Assembly: GCA_041666525.1 (NCBI GenBank)
Contig: JBAYGT010000016.1
Span: forward strand, 1-48,353
From: JBAXTZ01 sp041666525
Lineage (GTDB): Bacteria > Bacillota > Negativicutes > JBAXTZ01
Length of the DNA stretch: 48,353 nt
Reading direction: 5' to 3'
Below, piece after piece: positions 6,806-15,785 of this stretch. The position numbers were made by a program, and so were the translations under genes. The stretch's first letter is position 1, and each line of letters begins with the position of its first letter. Below the pieces are notes generated by a model that saw only the letters and a program-made list of their open reading frames with translations, was not told the DNA's origin and did not search any database.

Positions 6806-7747
6806 TTATTGGATCCTTGACCGCGATAAATCGCCTTCCAAAAATGCGTCACCCTGTTTTACACCGCGCTTACGCATCATCTGTTCAATTTCATCGTGGA
6901 TTACCCACCAGCTTTCATTCCAGTTGGCGAACACTGCATCGCTTTCCGGCGCGCGGCCGATTAATCGCTGCACTATGATTTTTTCATCAAGATTGCGCAG
7001 AAACGCGATTGCCCGTTCAATATAGTCGGCTTTACTCTCCACAACCAACTGCCCGGCCAGGTATGGTTGTTCAAACGTTGAACCGCGGGCGATATACAAC
7101 GCATGTAATTTTACTTGTTCCACCTGCAGCGCGGACAATATCCGCGCGGTTTCTGTTGTGTCTTCGATATTATCTCCCGGCAGATTGGGGATGATATGCG
7201 CGCAGACTTCTATACCGGCGAGTTTGCAACGGCGCAGCGCATCAATAAATTCTGCCAGTCCATGCCCGCGGTTCACAGCTTTCAAAGTATGCCAGTTGGC
7301 AGTTTGCAATCCTAATTCAACATAAATATCCATGCCGGTTGTTAACCGGTATTTCTGCAAGAGTTTTAGATAATCGTCTGCCAAACAATCCGGCCGGGTA
7401 CTGATAATAACGCCGATAACGTCTTTGACATCGTGACATTGCCGCAAATGCGCCGCGAATTCGCCAACCGGCATATGGGTGCTGGTAAATTCCTGAAAAT
7501 ATGCCAGAAACTTCTTTGTGCCATAGCGTCTGCCGATATAATCGCGATTGGTTTCCAATTGCTCCGTAACGGTTAATTTTTCCGAAAGCGTTTCATGTCC
7601 GGCACCATTTACGCCGCAGTAAGCACAACCGCCAGTGGCGATTGTGCCGTCGCGGTTGGGACAGCTCACGGCAAGTTTAACCGGCAACTTATAGACTTTT
7701 TCGCCATAGCGCTTTTTTAAGAAGTCTGAATATTTGTTGTATAACAT
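6806..7747 (-). CDS. Radical SAM protein, YhcC/YtqA family (TIGR01212)
   Basis: The 313-residue protein carries the 4Fe-4S cysteines C29, C41 and C44 in the spaced form C-x11-C-x2-C (CPNRDGTIATGGCAYC), which is characteristic of the YhcC/YtqA subgroup rather than the usual C-x3-C-x2-C. The TIM-barrel core follows (YVELGLQTANWHTLKAVNRG, VCAHIIPNLPGD). The length is normal for the family. The substrate is not known with certainty for this family. It is the last gene of the MFS-radical SAM-radical SAM operon and overlaps the preceding gene by 31 bases. Confidence 0.9.
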   Translation of the reverse strand: MLYNKYSDFLKKRYGEKVYKLPVKLAVSCPNRDGTIATGGCAYCGVNGAGHETLSEKLTVTEQLETNRDYIGRRYGTKKFLAYFQEFTSTHMPVGEFAAHLRQCHDVKDVIGVIISTRPDCLADDYLKLLQKYRLTTGMDIYVELGLQTANWHTLKAVNRGHGLAEFIDALRRCKLAGIEVCAHIIPNLPGDNIEDTTETARILSALQVEQVKLHALYIARGSTFEQPYLAGQLVVESKADYIERAIAFLRNLDEKIIVQRLIGRAPESDAVFANWNESWWVIHDEIEQMMRKRGVKQGDAFLEGDLSRSRIQ

Positions 7748-9450
7748 ATTTCTCCAAAATCAGCTGCATCAATTTCGGTTGCAATCGTCGGCTGCGTGCG
7801 ATAATCAAACAACGTTGCAGCCACGCGCGCGTCAAAAGCAAATATCCCGATTTCAAAATTGTTGCGCAAATTCCGCCAGCTTGCCATTGCAAACCCCGGA
7901 CAATATTTTTCGCGCAACTCGGCGTTTCGAAAAAACCGGTCTTTTTGTTCACGCAATTCGTTGCCGTCAAACCACAACCGGTTACCTGCAAGAACAGTCC
8001 GCTCAGTCCGATAAATATCTTGTTTGAGTAACTGCGCGAATTTCGGCGCCTGGTCTCTAAATTTTTCTCTGACCGCCGCCAGTAAATTATTATAAATCAT
8101 CTCCAGCTTATGCGGCTGCAGATACAGTCGGTGTTCGCGCCAGTAATCGCCTAGTGCTTCGTAAACCGAAAATACCGAACCGGTGCTTTCTGCCAAATAA
8201 TCAAGGGCAAACGTTGCCCGGCCGGCGTTTTTAAAAGTTTCCAGCACTGCTTCAATAGCTTTTAACCGCAACACTTCTGCCGCACTCAGGTAGTTGTTGG
8301 CGATTACTTCGTAAGGCGGTTTAGTATGATACAAATAACCATGTTCGGCAATTTGTTGACTAATCGGCGCACCTTTGAGCAGCTTTAGAAAACCCAACTG
8401 TAACATATCGGCACGAATGGCGTAGGCTTTGTCAAACGAGCGGGCAAAGTCTTGATAACGCTCGTAAGGCAACCCGGCAATCAAATCAACATGCAAGTGG
8501 CTTTTCCCGCAACAGCGCAACCGATTTAAGCGTTCACAAATCGTTGCATAATTGTTGGTGCGGTTAATTGCGCGCAGTGTTTCTGAGTTGAACGATTGCA
8601 ATCCCGCTTCAAATTGAAACCGCCCGTTTGGCGCCGTCGCAACAATTTCCAACAGTTCGTCGGTTATCAATTCGGCAACAACCTCAAAATGAAAATTGGC
8701 CGGTGTGTCAACGTTTGCCAGAAATCGCATAATCGGCAGATAATGTTCCGGCTTGGCGTTAAAAGTCCGGTCGACAAATTTTATCTGTTTTGGTTTGCGT
8801 TCAATCAACCATTGCAATTCCGCAATTACTGCCGGATTGTCCCGATAACGCACGCCGCGCCCTGCCGCCGACAGGCAGTAACTGCAATTGTAAGGACAGC
8901 CGCGCGAACTCTCGTAGTAGATTATTTGATTGCTCATTTTAAAATCGTCTAATATATAAGGAAAGCCGCAATCAAAATTTTGCTTAACAACCGCGCTGTC
9001 GTTAATAATTACTTTTTCAGCGGAACGATAACATAAATTCGGAATCTCGCGATAATTTTCATTAGTGCCTATTGCTGTCAACAATAGCGACAGTTGATTT
9101 TCAACCTCGCCAACCAAAATAAAATCCGCCGCCGGATTAGCGCGCAACAATTCAACCGCATCAAAACTGACTTCCGGGCCGCCGAGAATAATCCGGCAGC
9201 TCGGCAAATATTTTTTCAAATCATCAATCAATTCGAGAATTGGCTGAATATTCCAGATATATACGGAAAAAGCGACTACATCCGGGCAGCGCCCGACCAA
9301 ATCGCGCAGAATCAGCTCATTCCGGGTGTTAATGGTATATTCAACCAACTGCGTCAATATTCCATCTGCGCTGGCTTGCGCGCGTAAATAACGCAGCGCC
9401 AGATTAGAATGCACATAACTGCTGTTTAATGTTGCTAATATAATATTCAT
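7717..9450 (-). CDS. B12-binding radical SAM protein with DUF4080
   Basis: The 577-residue product has an N-terminal Rossmann-like cobalamin-binding domain (residues about 1-140: MNIILATLNSSYVHSNLALR, IILGGPEVSF). A radical SAM core with C185, C189 and C192 (CPYNCSYC) follows, and then a C-terminal DUF4080-type region. Proteins of this build are common in anaerobes and are thought to act on unknown substrates, possibly as methyltransferases or tRNA/cofactor modifiers. The start overlaps the MFS stop as ATGA, and the C-terminal end overlaps the next radical SAM gene, so the three genes are translationally coupled. Confidence 0.9.
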   Translation of the reverse strand: MNIILATLNSSYVHSNLALRYLRAQASADGILTQLVEYTINTRNELILRDLVGRCPDVVAFSVYIWNIQPILELIDDLKKYLPSCRIILGGPEVSFDAVELLRANPAADFILVGEVENQLSLLLTAIGTNENYREIPNLCYRSAEKVIINDSAVVKQNFDCGFPYILDDFKMSNQIIYYESSRGCPYNCSYCLSAAGRGVRYRDNPAVIAELQWLIERKPKQIKFVDRTFNAKPEHYLPIMRFLANVDTPANFHFEVVAELITDELLEIVATAPNGRFQFEAGLQSFNSETLRAINRTNNYATICERLNRLRCCGKSHLHVDLIAGLPYERYQDFARSFDKAYAIRADMLQLGFLKLLKGAPISQQIAEHGYLYHTKPPYEVIANNYLSAAEVLRLKAIEAVLETFKNAGRATFALDYLAESTGSVFSVYEALGDYWREHRLYLQPHKLEMIYNNLLAAVREKFRDQAPKFAQLLKQDIYRTERTVLAGNRLWFDGNELREQKDRFFRNAELREKYCPGFAMASWRNLRNNFEIGIFAFDARVAATLFDYRTQPTIATEIDAADFGEICYTTNIQTS

Positions 9451-10664
9451 AGTTGAGCTTCTTTTTTATACAGTAAGAAATAAGCCGCAGCCGATAACAC
9501 CATCACCACGCCGCCGTAAATTATTGTCCATTCAACACCGATGTATTCGGCAGATAAACCATACAACAAGTTACCAAACGGGCTGATTCCGTTCCAGATA
9601 AGTGCATAAATCCCCATGACCCGGCCCCGCATTTCATTATCTGTAGTTGTTTGCACAAAGGTATTGCTGCCCGCCATCTGAAACGTCAGCGATAAACCGA
9701 TAAACGGCATAATCGTAAACGCAATCCAGAGATTACCACAGGCCGCAAGCGCCGCCTCAGCAATACCGGCGATTAACACGGCGATACCAATCAGATAATC
9801 CAGTCCGTTAATGTTGCGCCGGAACGCCAAATAGATTGCACTGAATATCGCGCCGACGCCGGTCATCGCCATCAAGAAACCCATTTCCTGTGCAGTACCA
9901 TGCAACGTATCACTAACCAGTATTGGTAGTAACGTTATATAGGAAGTCCCGATAAAACTGGCAACCAGTAACATCGACAACACGGCCCGGATGGAACGGT
10001 GCCGTCCGACATAATTAAACCCGCTCTTGATGCTTGCCCAGCGGCTGATGGCAGGCATTTTCCCAAAGGTGCCCGGTTCGATTTTCATCATCAATAATGC
10101 AACCAGCGCACCTACATAGCTCAGTGAATTAAAAGCAAAACACCAGCCCTCACCAAATTTTGCGACAATCAAACCGGCGAGCGACGGGCCAATAATCCGT
10201 GCGGCATTGACTACCAGCGAATTTAGCGCGATGGCATTTGGAATATGCGCCCGGTCATCAAGCATATCCGGCACCAGCGATTGACGAAACGGAAAATCAT
10301 AAGCGGTTATCAGGCCTTGCACCAGCGCCATGCCTAATATCAACGGCGCGTTAATATGCCCGGTTAGCGTAAGTAGTGCCAGCGCACCGGTTTGCAGCAA
10401 AAACGCCGCCTGAATGATTATGACGCCTTTGCGTTTGTCAACCTTATCCGCACGCGCCCCGGCAAACGGCGAGAGAAATAGTGACGGCGCCTGGGTAAGA
10501 AACATCGCCAGACCCATAAGCGCCGGCGAGCCGGTTAGTCGGTAAGTCAGCCAGCTCAGCGCCAGTTGCTGCATCCATGTGCCGCACAACGATATCAGCT
10601 GACCGGTAAAAAAATATTTATAATTTCGGCTTTTTAACGCTACAAAAGAATCAGCAATACTCAC
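9447..10664 (-). CDS. MFS transporter (EntS/MFS_3-like)
   Basis: The 405-residue product has about 12 membrane segments. A major-facilitator motif A variant sits between helices 2 and 3 (GARADKVDKRKG). The opening (ALKSRNYKYFFTGQLISLCG) and the later motif NTFVQTTTDNEMRGRVMGIY are typical of the EntS-like drug/siderophore efflux subgroup. The start is GTG, with AAAGGATG upstream. Substrate unknown. It heads the operon with two radical SAM enzymes, which hints at export of a small metabolite, but nothing in the sequence proves it. Confidence 0.88.
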   Translation of the reverse strand: MSIADSFVALKSRNYKYFFTGQLISLCGTWMQQLALSWLTYRLTGSPALMGLAMFLTQAPSLFLSPFAGARADKVDKRKGVIIIQAAFLLQTGALALLTLTGHINAPLILGMALVQGLITAYDFPFRQSLVPDMLDDRAHIPNAIALNSLVVNAARIIGPSLAGLIVAKFGEGWCFAFNSLSYVGALVALLMMKIEPGTFGKMPAISRWASIKSGFNYVGRHRSIRAVLSMLLVASFIGTSYITLLPILVSDTLHGTAQEMGFLMAMTGVGAIFSAIYLAFRRNINGLDYLIGIAVLIAGIAEAALAACGNLWIAFTIMPFIGLSLTFQMAGSNTFVQTTTDNEMRGRVMGIYALIWNGISPFGNLLYGLSAEYIGVEWTIIYGGVVMVLSAAAYFLLYKKEAQL

Positions 10665-10680
10665 TAATTATCATCCTTTG

Positions 10681-10709
10681 TTGTTTAGATTTTTGGATCA
10701 TGTTATACT
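10681..10709 (+). promoter_or_regulatory. Sigma-70-type promoter of the oligopeptidase gene
   Basis: The -35 box TTGTTT and the -10 box TATACT are separated by 17 bases, and the start codon lies 29 bases past the -10 box. It sits in the short divergent gap shared with the MFS operon. Confidence 0.6.
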
Positions 10710-10737
10710 TTTTGCTGTCAATAAAGGGGGTTGCACA

Positions 10738-12612
10738 ATGAAAAAAACAATGTTGTGGCTGGTTATTATTTCATTGCTTCTATTTCAAACGGCAATTTTT
10801 GCGGCAACGGAGCTGCCGGAACGTTCGCAAATCGCCGCGCAATACAAATGGAATCTCAACGATATTTATACCGACCAAGCTGCCTGGGAAGCGGATTTCA
10901 GCAAAGTCGATCAATTAGCCAATGAGTACGCCAAATATCGGGGCAAACTCAACCAATCCGCAACTATGCTCTACGATTGCCTGACGCTTAACGATACAAT
11001 CGGAATGACTTTTAACAAAGTCTATCAGTATGCAAAATTGAAAAGCGACGAAAACATTGCTGACAACATTACGCTTGAAATGACCGGACGTGCGCAACAG
11101 TTGGGCGCTAAACTGGACGCCGCTGGTTCGTTCATCACTCCGGAAATTTCGGCAATGACCGATGAAACGGTTAAATCATTTGTAAACCAGCAACCCAAAC
11201 TAAAAATTTATGATTTTTATTTTACCAGTATCGCCCGACAAAAACCACATATTCTTGACCCCAAGAGTGAGCAACTGGTTGCCCAATTAGCAGAAACCGC
11301 CGCCAGTCCGGCAAATGTTTATAACGTGTTGTCCGGCTCTGATATCCGGTTTCCGACAATCAAGGACGAGCAAGGCAACGAAATCGTTTTGAGTGCCGGA
11401 CGTTATGGAATGCTCATGCAATCTGCTAACCGCGAGGTGCGAAAGAACGCTTTTTTTGCTTATAGCGGCGCTTATCAGCAATATCGCAATACTATGGCGC
11501 AAACCCTCAATGATTTCGTGCGCGCCAACTGCATCAATGCCAAAATTCACAATTACCCTTCGGCAATGGCCGCAGCGCTCGACCCCAACCTTATTCCGGT
11601 CGCGGTCTACGACAATCTGGTAACGGCGGTTGACAACAACCTTGACGTTCTGCACCGGTACATGAAGCTCCGGAAAACTACTTTGGGACTGTCGGAACTG
11701 CATATCTACGACTTGTTTACGCCGCTGCTGCCCAGCGTTGACCGGCAATACAGTTATGAGCAAGCCCGCCCGCTGATTGTGCAGGCGCTTCAACCGCTCG
11801 GCGCCGATTACGCCAAACACTTAAACACTGCCTTCGACAGTCGCTGGATTGACGTTTACGAAACCATGAACAAGCGTTCCGGCGCTTATTCATGGGGGCC
11901 ATACGGCGTACATCCGTATATTCTGCTTAATTATCAAAACAAATATGACGATGTTTCAACGGCTGCACACGAACTTGGTCATTCCATGCACAGTTATTAC
12001 AGTAACCACGCCCAGCCATTCTGCAGCTCTGGCTACGCCACTTTCACTGCCGAAACCGCTTCAACAGTTAATGAAGTGCTGCTAGCCGATTATATGTTGC
12101 AGCATACTGACGATATAAATGTTAAGGCTTCAATATTGAACGAAATTCTTGAACAGATTCGCGGCACAGTTTTCACCCAGGTAATGTTTGCCGAGTTTGA
12201 AAAGCAAATTTATGCCGCATCAGAGCAGGGACAGGTTCTCACTGCTGATTTTCTCGATCAGACCTATCATAAACTGCTGGTGAAATATTACGGTAATGAA
12301 GTTATAATTGACAAAGAAGCCGATGGCAGTTGGGCGCGTATCCCGCATTTTTACCGTTATTTCTATGTGTATCAGTACGCCACCGGTTATTCGGCAGCTA
12401 CGGCTTTTGCTGAGCGAATTCAAACGTCACCCCAAAACGCTGAAATTTATATTAACAAATTCTTAAAAGCCGGCGGCTCGGATTCCCCGGTCATAATCTT
12501 GAAAAATGCCGGTGTTGATATGACCGGCCCGCAACCAGTCGATGCCGTAATGACAAAATTCGCCAGCGTCATGGATGGTTTGTCCTCAATATTGGCGCCT
12601 GAAGCAAAATAA
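10738..12612 (+). CDS. pepF: Exported oligoendopeptidase F-type metallopeptidase (M3)
   Basis: The start is set at ATG 10738, just after AAAGGGGG. A 20-codon extension upstream overlaps the promoter. The 624-residue product has the M3 zinc motif HELGH at 411-415 and the third ligand Glu439 in ETASTVNE, as in oligoendopeptidase F. It opens with a clear signal peptide (MKKTMLWLVIISLLLFQTAIFAA). That is unusual, since PepF enzymes are mostly cytoplasmic, and it suggests peptide degradation in the periplasm of a diderm cell. It stands alone with its own promoter, divergent from the MFS operon. No terminator is obvious before the next promoter. Confidence 0.92.
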   Translation: MKKTMLWLVIISLLLFQTAIFAATELPERSQIAAQYKWNLNDIYTDQAAWEADFSKVDQLANEYAKYRGKLNQSATMLYDCLTLNDTIGMTFNKVYQYAKLKSDENIADNITLEMTGRAQQLGAKLDAAGSFITPEISAMTDETVKSFVNQQPKLKIYDFYFTSIARQKPHILDPKSEQLVAQLAETAASPANVYNVLSGSDIRFPTIKDEQGNEIVLSAGRYGMLMQSANREVRKNAFFAYSGAYQQYRNTMAQTLNDFVRANCINAKIHNYPSAMAAALDPNLIPVAVYDNLVTAVDNNLDVLHRYMKLRKTTLGLSELHIYDLFTPLLPSVDRQYSYEQARPLIVQALQPLGADYAKHLNTAFDSRWIDVYETMNKRSGAYSWGPYGVHPYILLNYQNKYDDVSTAAHELGHSMHSYYSNHAQPFCSSGYATFTAETASTVNEVLLADYMLQHTDDINVKASILNEILEQIRGTVFTQVMFAEFEKQIYAASEQGQVLTADFLDQTYHKLLVKYYGNEVIIDKEADGSWARIPHFYRYFYVYQYATGYSAATAFAERIQTSPQNAEIYINKFLKAGGSDSPVIILKNAGVDMTGPQPVDAVMTKFASVMDGLSSILAPEAK

Positions 12613-12646
12613 TTTAGCCTAAACACAAGTATTTTCGATTATTTTG

Positions 12647-12675
12647 TTGACAATGTTAGCAAAGTAAAGTACAAT
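12647..12675 (+). promoter_or_regulatory. Strong sigma-70-type promoter of the zinc-ribbon gene
   Basis: The -35 box is TTGACA (perfect) and the -10 box is TACAAT, with a 17-base spacer. The transcript would start near 12682, leaving a leader of about 93 bases before the ATG. The strength of the promoter suggests abundant expression. Confidence 0.8.
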
Positions 12676-12683
12676 GTGTTCTG

Positions 12684-12763
12684 TTAACGAATAAGACTAC
12701 TCCGAGATTGTTGAGACTCCTTAACGCCTCAGGACAAAGTTCATTCGTAAAAAATTTAAGGAG
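12684..12763 (+). promoter_or_regulatory. Structured 5' leader with loop-borne anti-Shine-Dalgarno
   Basis: A hairpin forms from TTGTTGAG (12708-12715) with CTCA-gg-ACAA (12728-12737). Its 12-base loop displays CTCCTTAA (12717-12724), an exact complement of the ribosome site TTAAGGAG (12756-12763). An outer helix pairs ACGAAT (12687-12692) with ATTCGT (12743-12748). Loop-to-ribosome-site pairing crosses these helices, so it would make a pseudoknot or compete with them. This looks like a translational switch or thermosensor. No known riboswitch class was recognised. Confidence 0.5.
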
Positions 12764-12774
12764 ACCTAACAACA

Positions 12775-13062
12775 ATGTACACAGACAAAGAATTAACCTG
12801 CAGAGATTGCGGAGTACAATTCGCTTTTACTGCTCGTGAGCAAGATTTCTACGCAGAGAAAGGCTTTCAAAATGAGCCGACTCGTTGCCCGGATTGCCGT
12901 CGTGCCCGCAAGCAACAAAACAATGGTGGCGCTGGCGCTGGCCAACGTCGCGAAATGTTCAACGTTACTTGCTCGGAATGTGGATGCGATACTCAAGTTC
13001 CTTTCCGTCCGTCTAACGACAAACCGGTTTACTGCCGCGATTGCTTCCAAGCAAAGCGCTAA
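12775..13062 (+). CDS. Small double zinc-ribbon protein (CxxC-x17-CxxC)
   Basis: The 95-residue protein has two treble-clef-like ribbons. The first uses C9, C12, C38 and C41. The second uses C66, C69, C87 and C90, which is exactly the CxxC-x17-CxxC spacing of a named small motif family. A Gly/Ala/Gln-rich linker (about 48-58) joins them. Such proteins are frequently misannotated as cytochromes; there is no CxxCH haem site here. The role is unknown, perhaps nucleic-acid or ribosome binding. It has its own strong promoter, an elaborate leader and a strong terminator, so it is a monocistronic, probably highly expressed gene. Confidence 0.85.
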   Translation: MYTDKELTCRDCGVQFAFTAREQDFYAEKGFQNEPTRCPDCRRARKQQNNGGAGAGQRREMFNVTCSECGCDTQVPFRPSNDKPVYCRDCFQAKR

Positions 13063-13084
13063 TCTAGCGAAACAGTAATAATTT

Positions 13085-13111
13085 AGCCGCAGATTTATCT
13101 GCGGCTTTTTT
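13085..13111 (+). terminator. Intrinsic terminator of the zinc-ribbon gene
   Basis: AGCCGCAGA pairs with its exact complement around a 4-base loop, followed by six T. It is placed 22 bases after the stop codon. Confidence 0.93.
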
Positions 13112-13127
13112 GTGTCTATAAACAAAT

Positions 13128-13183
13128 AAACAACCGCTGTTTTCGCCACTCTCAATAAAGAGCGGATAAAACAGCGGTTGTTT
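13128..13183 (-). terminator. Terminator of the thrC operon
   Basis: Perfect 16-base arms at 13128-13143 and 13168-13183 surround a 24-base loop. On the minus strand the hairpin is followed by TTTGTTT. It lies 6 bases past the thrC stop. Confidence 0.75.
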
Positions 13184-13189
13184 ATGTTG

Positions 13190-14689
13190 TCAATCCAACA
13201 ATATTGCGTTTACTATTTCTTTCATTTCCTCGCGCGCACAATAGCTGCCATGCAACACCGGGCGCTTATCTAACCCCTGTAATGGCTGAGGTATCGGCCA
13301 GCCGGTTCCTTTGGCTAAAATATCCAGCATTTGAAATTCATCTTTGTCATGCAAAACATCCATGCCGCCGATTGCGCCAAGAACTGCCGCGCTGAATTTG
13401 AACGGACTGGCAGTCGAAACGATAACCGACGGAGTGACATCGCCGGTCTGCTTCCGGTATCGCTCCAATGACCGCCAGGCAACCGCAGTATGCGGATCGA
13501 GCAAATAACCCCGCTCAAAATAAACTTTATTTATCGTACGCAGGGTGTCTTCTTCATTAATCCAGTCGGCCCAAAAGACTTCTTTAATGTCCGCTGCTGT
13601 TTTTGAATCAATACAATATTCACCATTGGTTGCCAATTGGTTCATCCAGGAGCTGACGCGCTCACTGTCACCGTTACTTACAAGATACAACAGCCGTTCC
13701 AGGTTGCTGGAAACAATGATATCCATCGACGGCGATACAGTTTTCATAAAATTGCGTTTACGGTTGTATTTTCCGGTAGTAAAAAACTCTGCCAGCACAT
13801 TGTTACTATTGGACGCACAAATGAGTTTATTTATCGGCAACCCCATGGCTTTGGCATAATAGCCGGCTAAAATATTGCCAAAATTGCCGCTCGGTACAAC
13901 GAAGTTCAATTTTTCACTCAAACCGATTTGCTTATGGTTCTGCATTTCGGCATAAGCACTGAAATAATAAGCGATTTGCGGCAGCAGCCGCCCCCAGTTG
14001 ATCGAATTGGCCGAAGATAATTTGATGTTTTTTGCTAAAAGTTCTTGCGCCAGTTCTTTATCGGCAAAAATATTTTTCACACCGGTTTGCGCATCATCAA
14101 AATTACCGCTGCAACCGATTACATACGTATTTTTTCCTTCGGTGGTAACCATCTGCTGTTTTTGCACTGCACTCACGCCGTCAAACGGATAGAATACGAT
14201 TATTTTCGTACCGGGAACATCTTTGAACCCTTCAAGCGCCGCCTTACCGGTATCTCCGGAAGTAGCAGTCAAAATTGCGATTTTTGATTTATCTTTAGTT
14301 TTCTTCATGGACAATTTTAGTAATTGCGGCAACAGCTGCAACGCCATATCTTTAAATGCGGCAGTCGGTCCGTGCCATAATTCCAGCACTGCGGTGCCGT
14401 CTTCCAACAACACAACCGGCGCAATTTCTTTCACCGAAAAATTCTTCTGATTATAAGCCGCAGCCACCGCCTTATCAATTTCTTTTTCGCTGAATTCCGG
14501 CAAAAACTGTTCGATAATAACTGCCACCCGTTCCTGAAATGTGCACGATGGTAATATTCCCATCATGGTCAAATCAAACTGCGGCGTTATTTCCGGAACA
14601 TATAATCCGCCATCCGGCGCTATTCCCTTAATGATTACTTCGGCTGCAGTTAATTTATCTTCATGGTTTCTGGTACTAACGTATTTCAT
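13190..14689 (-). CDS. thrC: Threonine synthase
   Basis: This PLP enzyme converts O-phosphohomoserine to threonine. The start is set at ATG 14689 (MKYVSTRN), with AAGGAA 6 bases ahead. A 13-codon upstream extension overlaps the preceding gene and is disfavoured. The product has 499 residues, the size of the long (yeast/E. coli-like) class. The PLP lysine is K113 in AAFKDMALQLL. SGDTGKAALEG and SGNFGNILAGY match the phosphate-binding stretches. It begins 13 bases after the DUF362 gene, so the two are co-transcribed and end at the terminator at 13128-13183. No other threonine genes are in the window. Confidence 0.95.
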   Translation of the reverse strand: MKYVSTRNHEDKLTAAEVIIKGIAPDGGLYVPEITPQFDLTMMGILPSCTFQERVAVIIEQFLPEFSEKEIDKAVAAAYNQKNFSVKEIAPVVLLEDGTAVLELWHGPTAAFKDMALQLLPQLLKLSMKKTKDKSKIAILTATSGDTGKAALEGFKDVPGTKIIVFYPFDGVSAVQKQQMVTTEGKNTYVIGCSGNFDDAQTGVKNIFADKELAQELLAKNIKLSSANSINWGRLLPQIAYYFSAYAEMQNHKQIGLSEKLNFVVPSGNFGNILAGYYAKAMGLPINKLICASNSNNVLAEFFTTGKYNRKRNFMKTVSPSMDIIVSSNLERLLYLVSNGDSERVSSWMNQLATNGEYCIDSKTAADIKEVFWADWINEEDTLRTINKVYFERGYLLDPHTAVAWRSLERYRKQTGDVTPSVIVSTASPFKFSAAVLGAIGGMDVLHDKDEFQMLDILAKGTGWPIPQPLQGLDKRPVLHGSYCAREEMKEIVNAILLD

Positions 14690-14702
14690 ATCAAATTCCT
14701 TA

Positions 14703-15773
14703 TCAAACTTCCACCAGCTCGTATTCAATTGAGCCCATGCCGATTTTTTCAGCGTGGATAAGTTGTGCCTTGTAATTTAAGGTTTCGTGTGATAACTGAG
14801 CCAGATTTTTACCGGCAAATTTTGCCGTAATATCCAACGTTGCCTGATCCAATGCCACCGGGTCGCTGGATGCCATAATTCCGATATCACGCATGCACTT
14901 GTGCTGTGCTTCACCCATACAGTCACATTCTTTAGTCATGTTTACCAGCACGTTAAAGTAAAAAACTTTGCCAATCTTGTCTTTGACAGCACCGTAAGCA
15001 TGCTCCGCCATATTTTGCTGCATAAGGTCGGTATCCACTTCCCAACTGTGTTTGATAGCGTTAAACTTGCAAACGGCCAGACATTCGCCACAGCCGATAC
15101 AGGTAACTGAATCAATGCGTGCGCCGGATTCAAGCATAACGATGGCATCTTTTGGACACCACTTGACACAACGGCCGCATTTCTTACAACTTTCTTCGAT
15201 TATTACCGGTTTAACGTCACTGTGCTGGCGCATTTTGCCCTGGCGGCTGGCCAAACCCATGCCGAGGTTTTTTATCGCAGCACCGATACCGGCCATCATA
15301 TGTCCGGTCGGATGAGAAACAATCAGCAAAGAATCAGCGGATACCGCGTCGCGCGCGACCTTCACGCTCTTATTAATGACTCCGTCGATTTCAACTTCAA
15401 CTTCGCTGTTTCCAAGCAATCCATCTGCGCAAATAAACGGTGCCCCAACTGCATCAAACGTGAAACCGTGTTCATTCGCCAACGTGATATGTTTTATCGC
15501 ATTGTCGCGTTCACCACGATATAATGTCGATGTTTCGGTCAAAAACGGCATCGCCTCACAATTTTTGGCAAAATCGACGACTTCACGGATTACTGCCGGT
15601 TTAATATAGGTAACATTATTTTTTTCACCAACATGAATTTTCACGCCGGTGAGATCGCCTTTTGCGAGTACTTGTGCCGCACCGGATGCGGGAATTATCT
15701 TGCGCATCGCCGCACATTGTTCGTCGATTGTGGCGTTTTCAGCCAATGGTACGAAAAATACTTTTGCTTTCAT
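14703..15773 (-). CDS. DUF362 protein with two 4Fe-4S clusters
   Basis: The 356-residue protein has an N-terminal DUF362 region (residues about 1-185). A bacterial-type diferredoxin insert follows: C196, C199, C202 and C206, then C225, C228, C231 and C235 (CIGCGECLAVC). The C-terminal part (CDCMGEAQHKCMRDIGIMAS, DPVALDQATLD) completes the DUF362 fold. There is no signal peptide, so it acts in the cytoplasm. Its reaction is unknown, and homologues are common in strict anaerobes. GGAG lies 8 bases ahead of the ATG. It is downstream of the TM1266-like regulator, with a terminator-like palindrome between them. Confidence 0.9.
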   Translation of the reverse strand: MKAKVFFVPLAENATIDEQCAAMRKIIPASGAAQVLAKGDLTGVKIHVGEKNNVTYIKPAVIREVVDFAKNCEAMPFLTETSTLYRGERDNAIKHITLANEHGFTFDAVGAPFICADGLLGNSEVEVEIDGVINKSVKVARDAVSADSLLIVSHPTGHMMAGIGAAIKNLGMGLASRQGKMRQHSDVKPVIIEESCKKCGRCVKWCPKDAIVMLESGARIDSVTCIGCGECLAVCKFNAIKHSWEVDTDLMQQNMAEHAYGAVKDKIGKVFYFNVLVNMTKECDCMGEAQHKCMRDIGIMASSDPVALDQATLDITAKFAGKNLAQLSHETLNYKAQLIHAEKIGMGSIEYELVEV

Positions 15774-15785
15774 AATATTTACTCC

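Noticed and set aside
6780..6808. A terminator for the radical SAM operon
   Set aside because: A run of seven T is present on the minus strand, but the stem before it is only about four pairs.
11287..11820. A 177-codon minus-strand frame inside the oligopeptidase gene
   Set aside because: It is antisense to a clear M3 peptidase domain and has no recognisable features.
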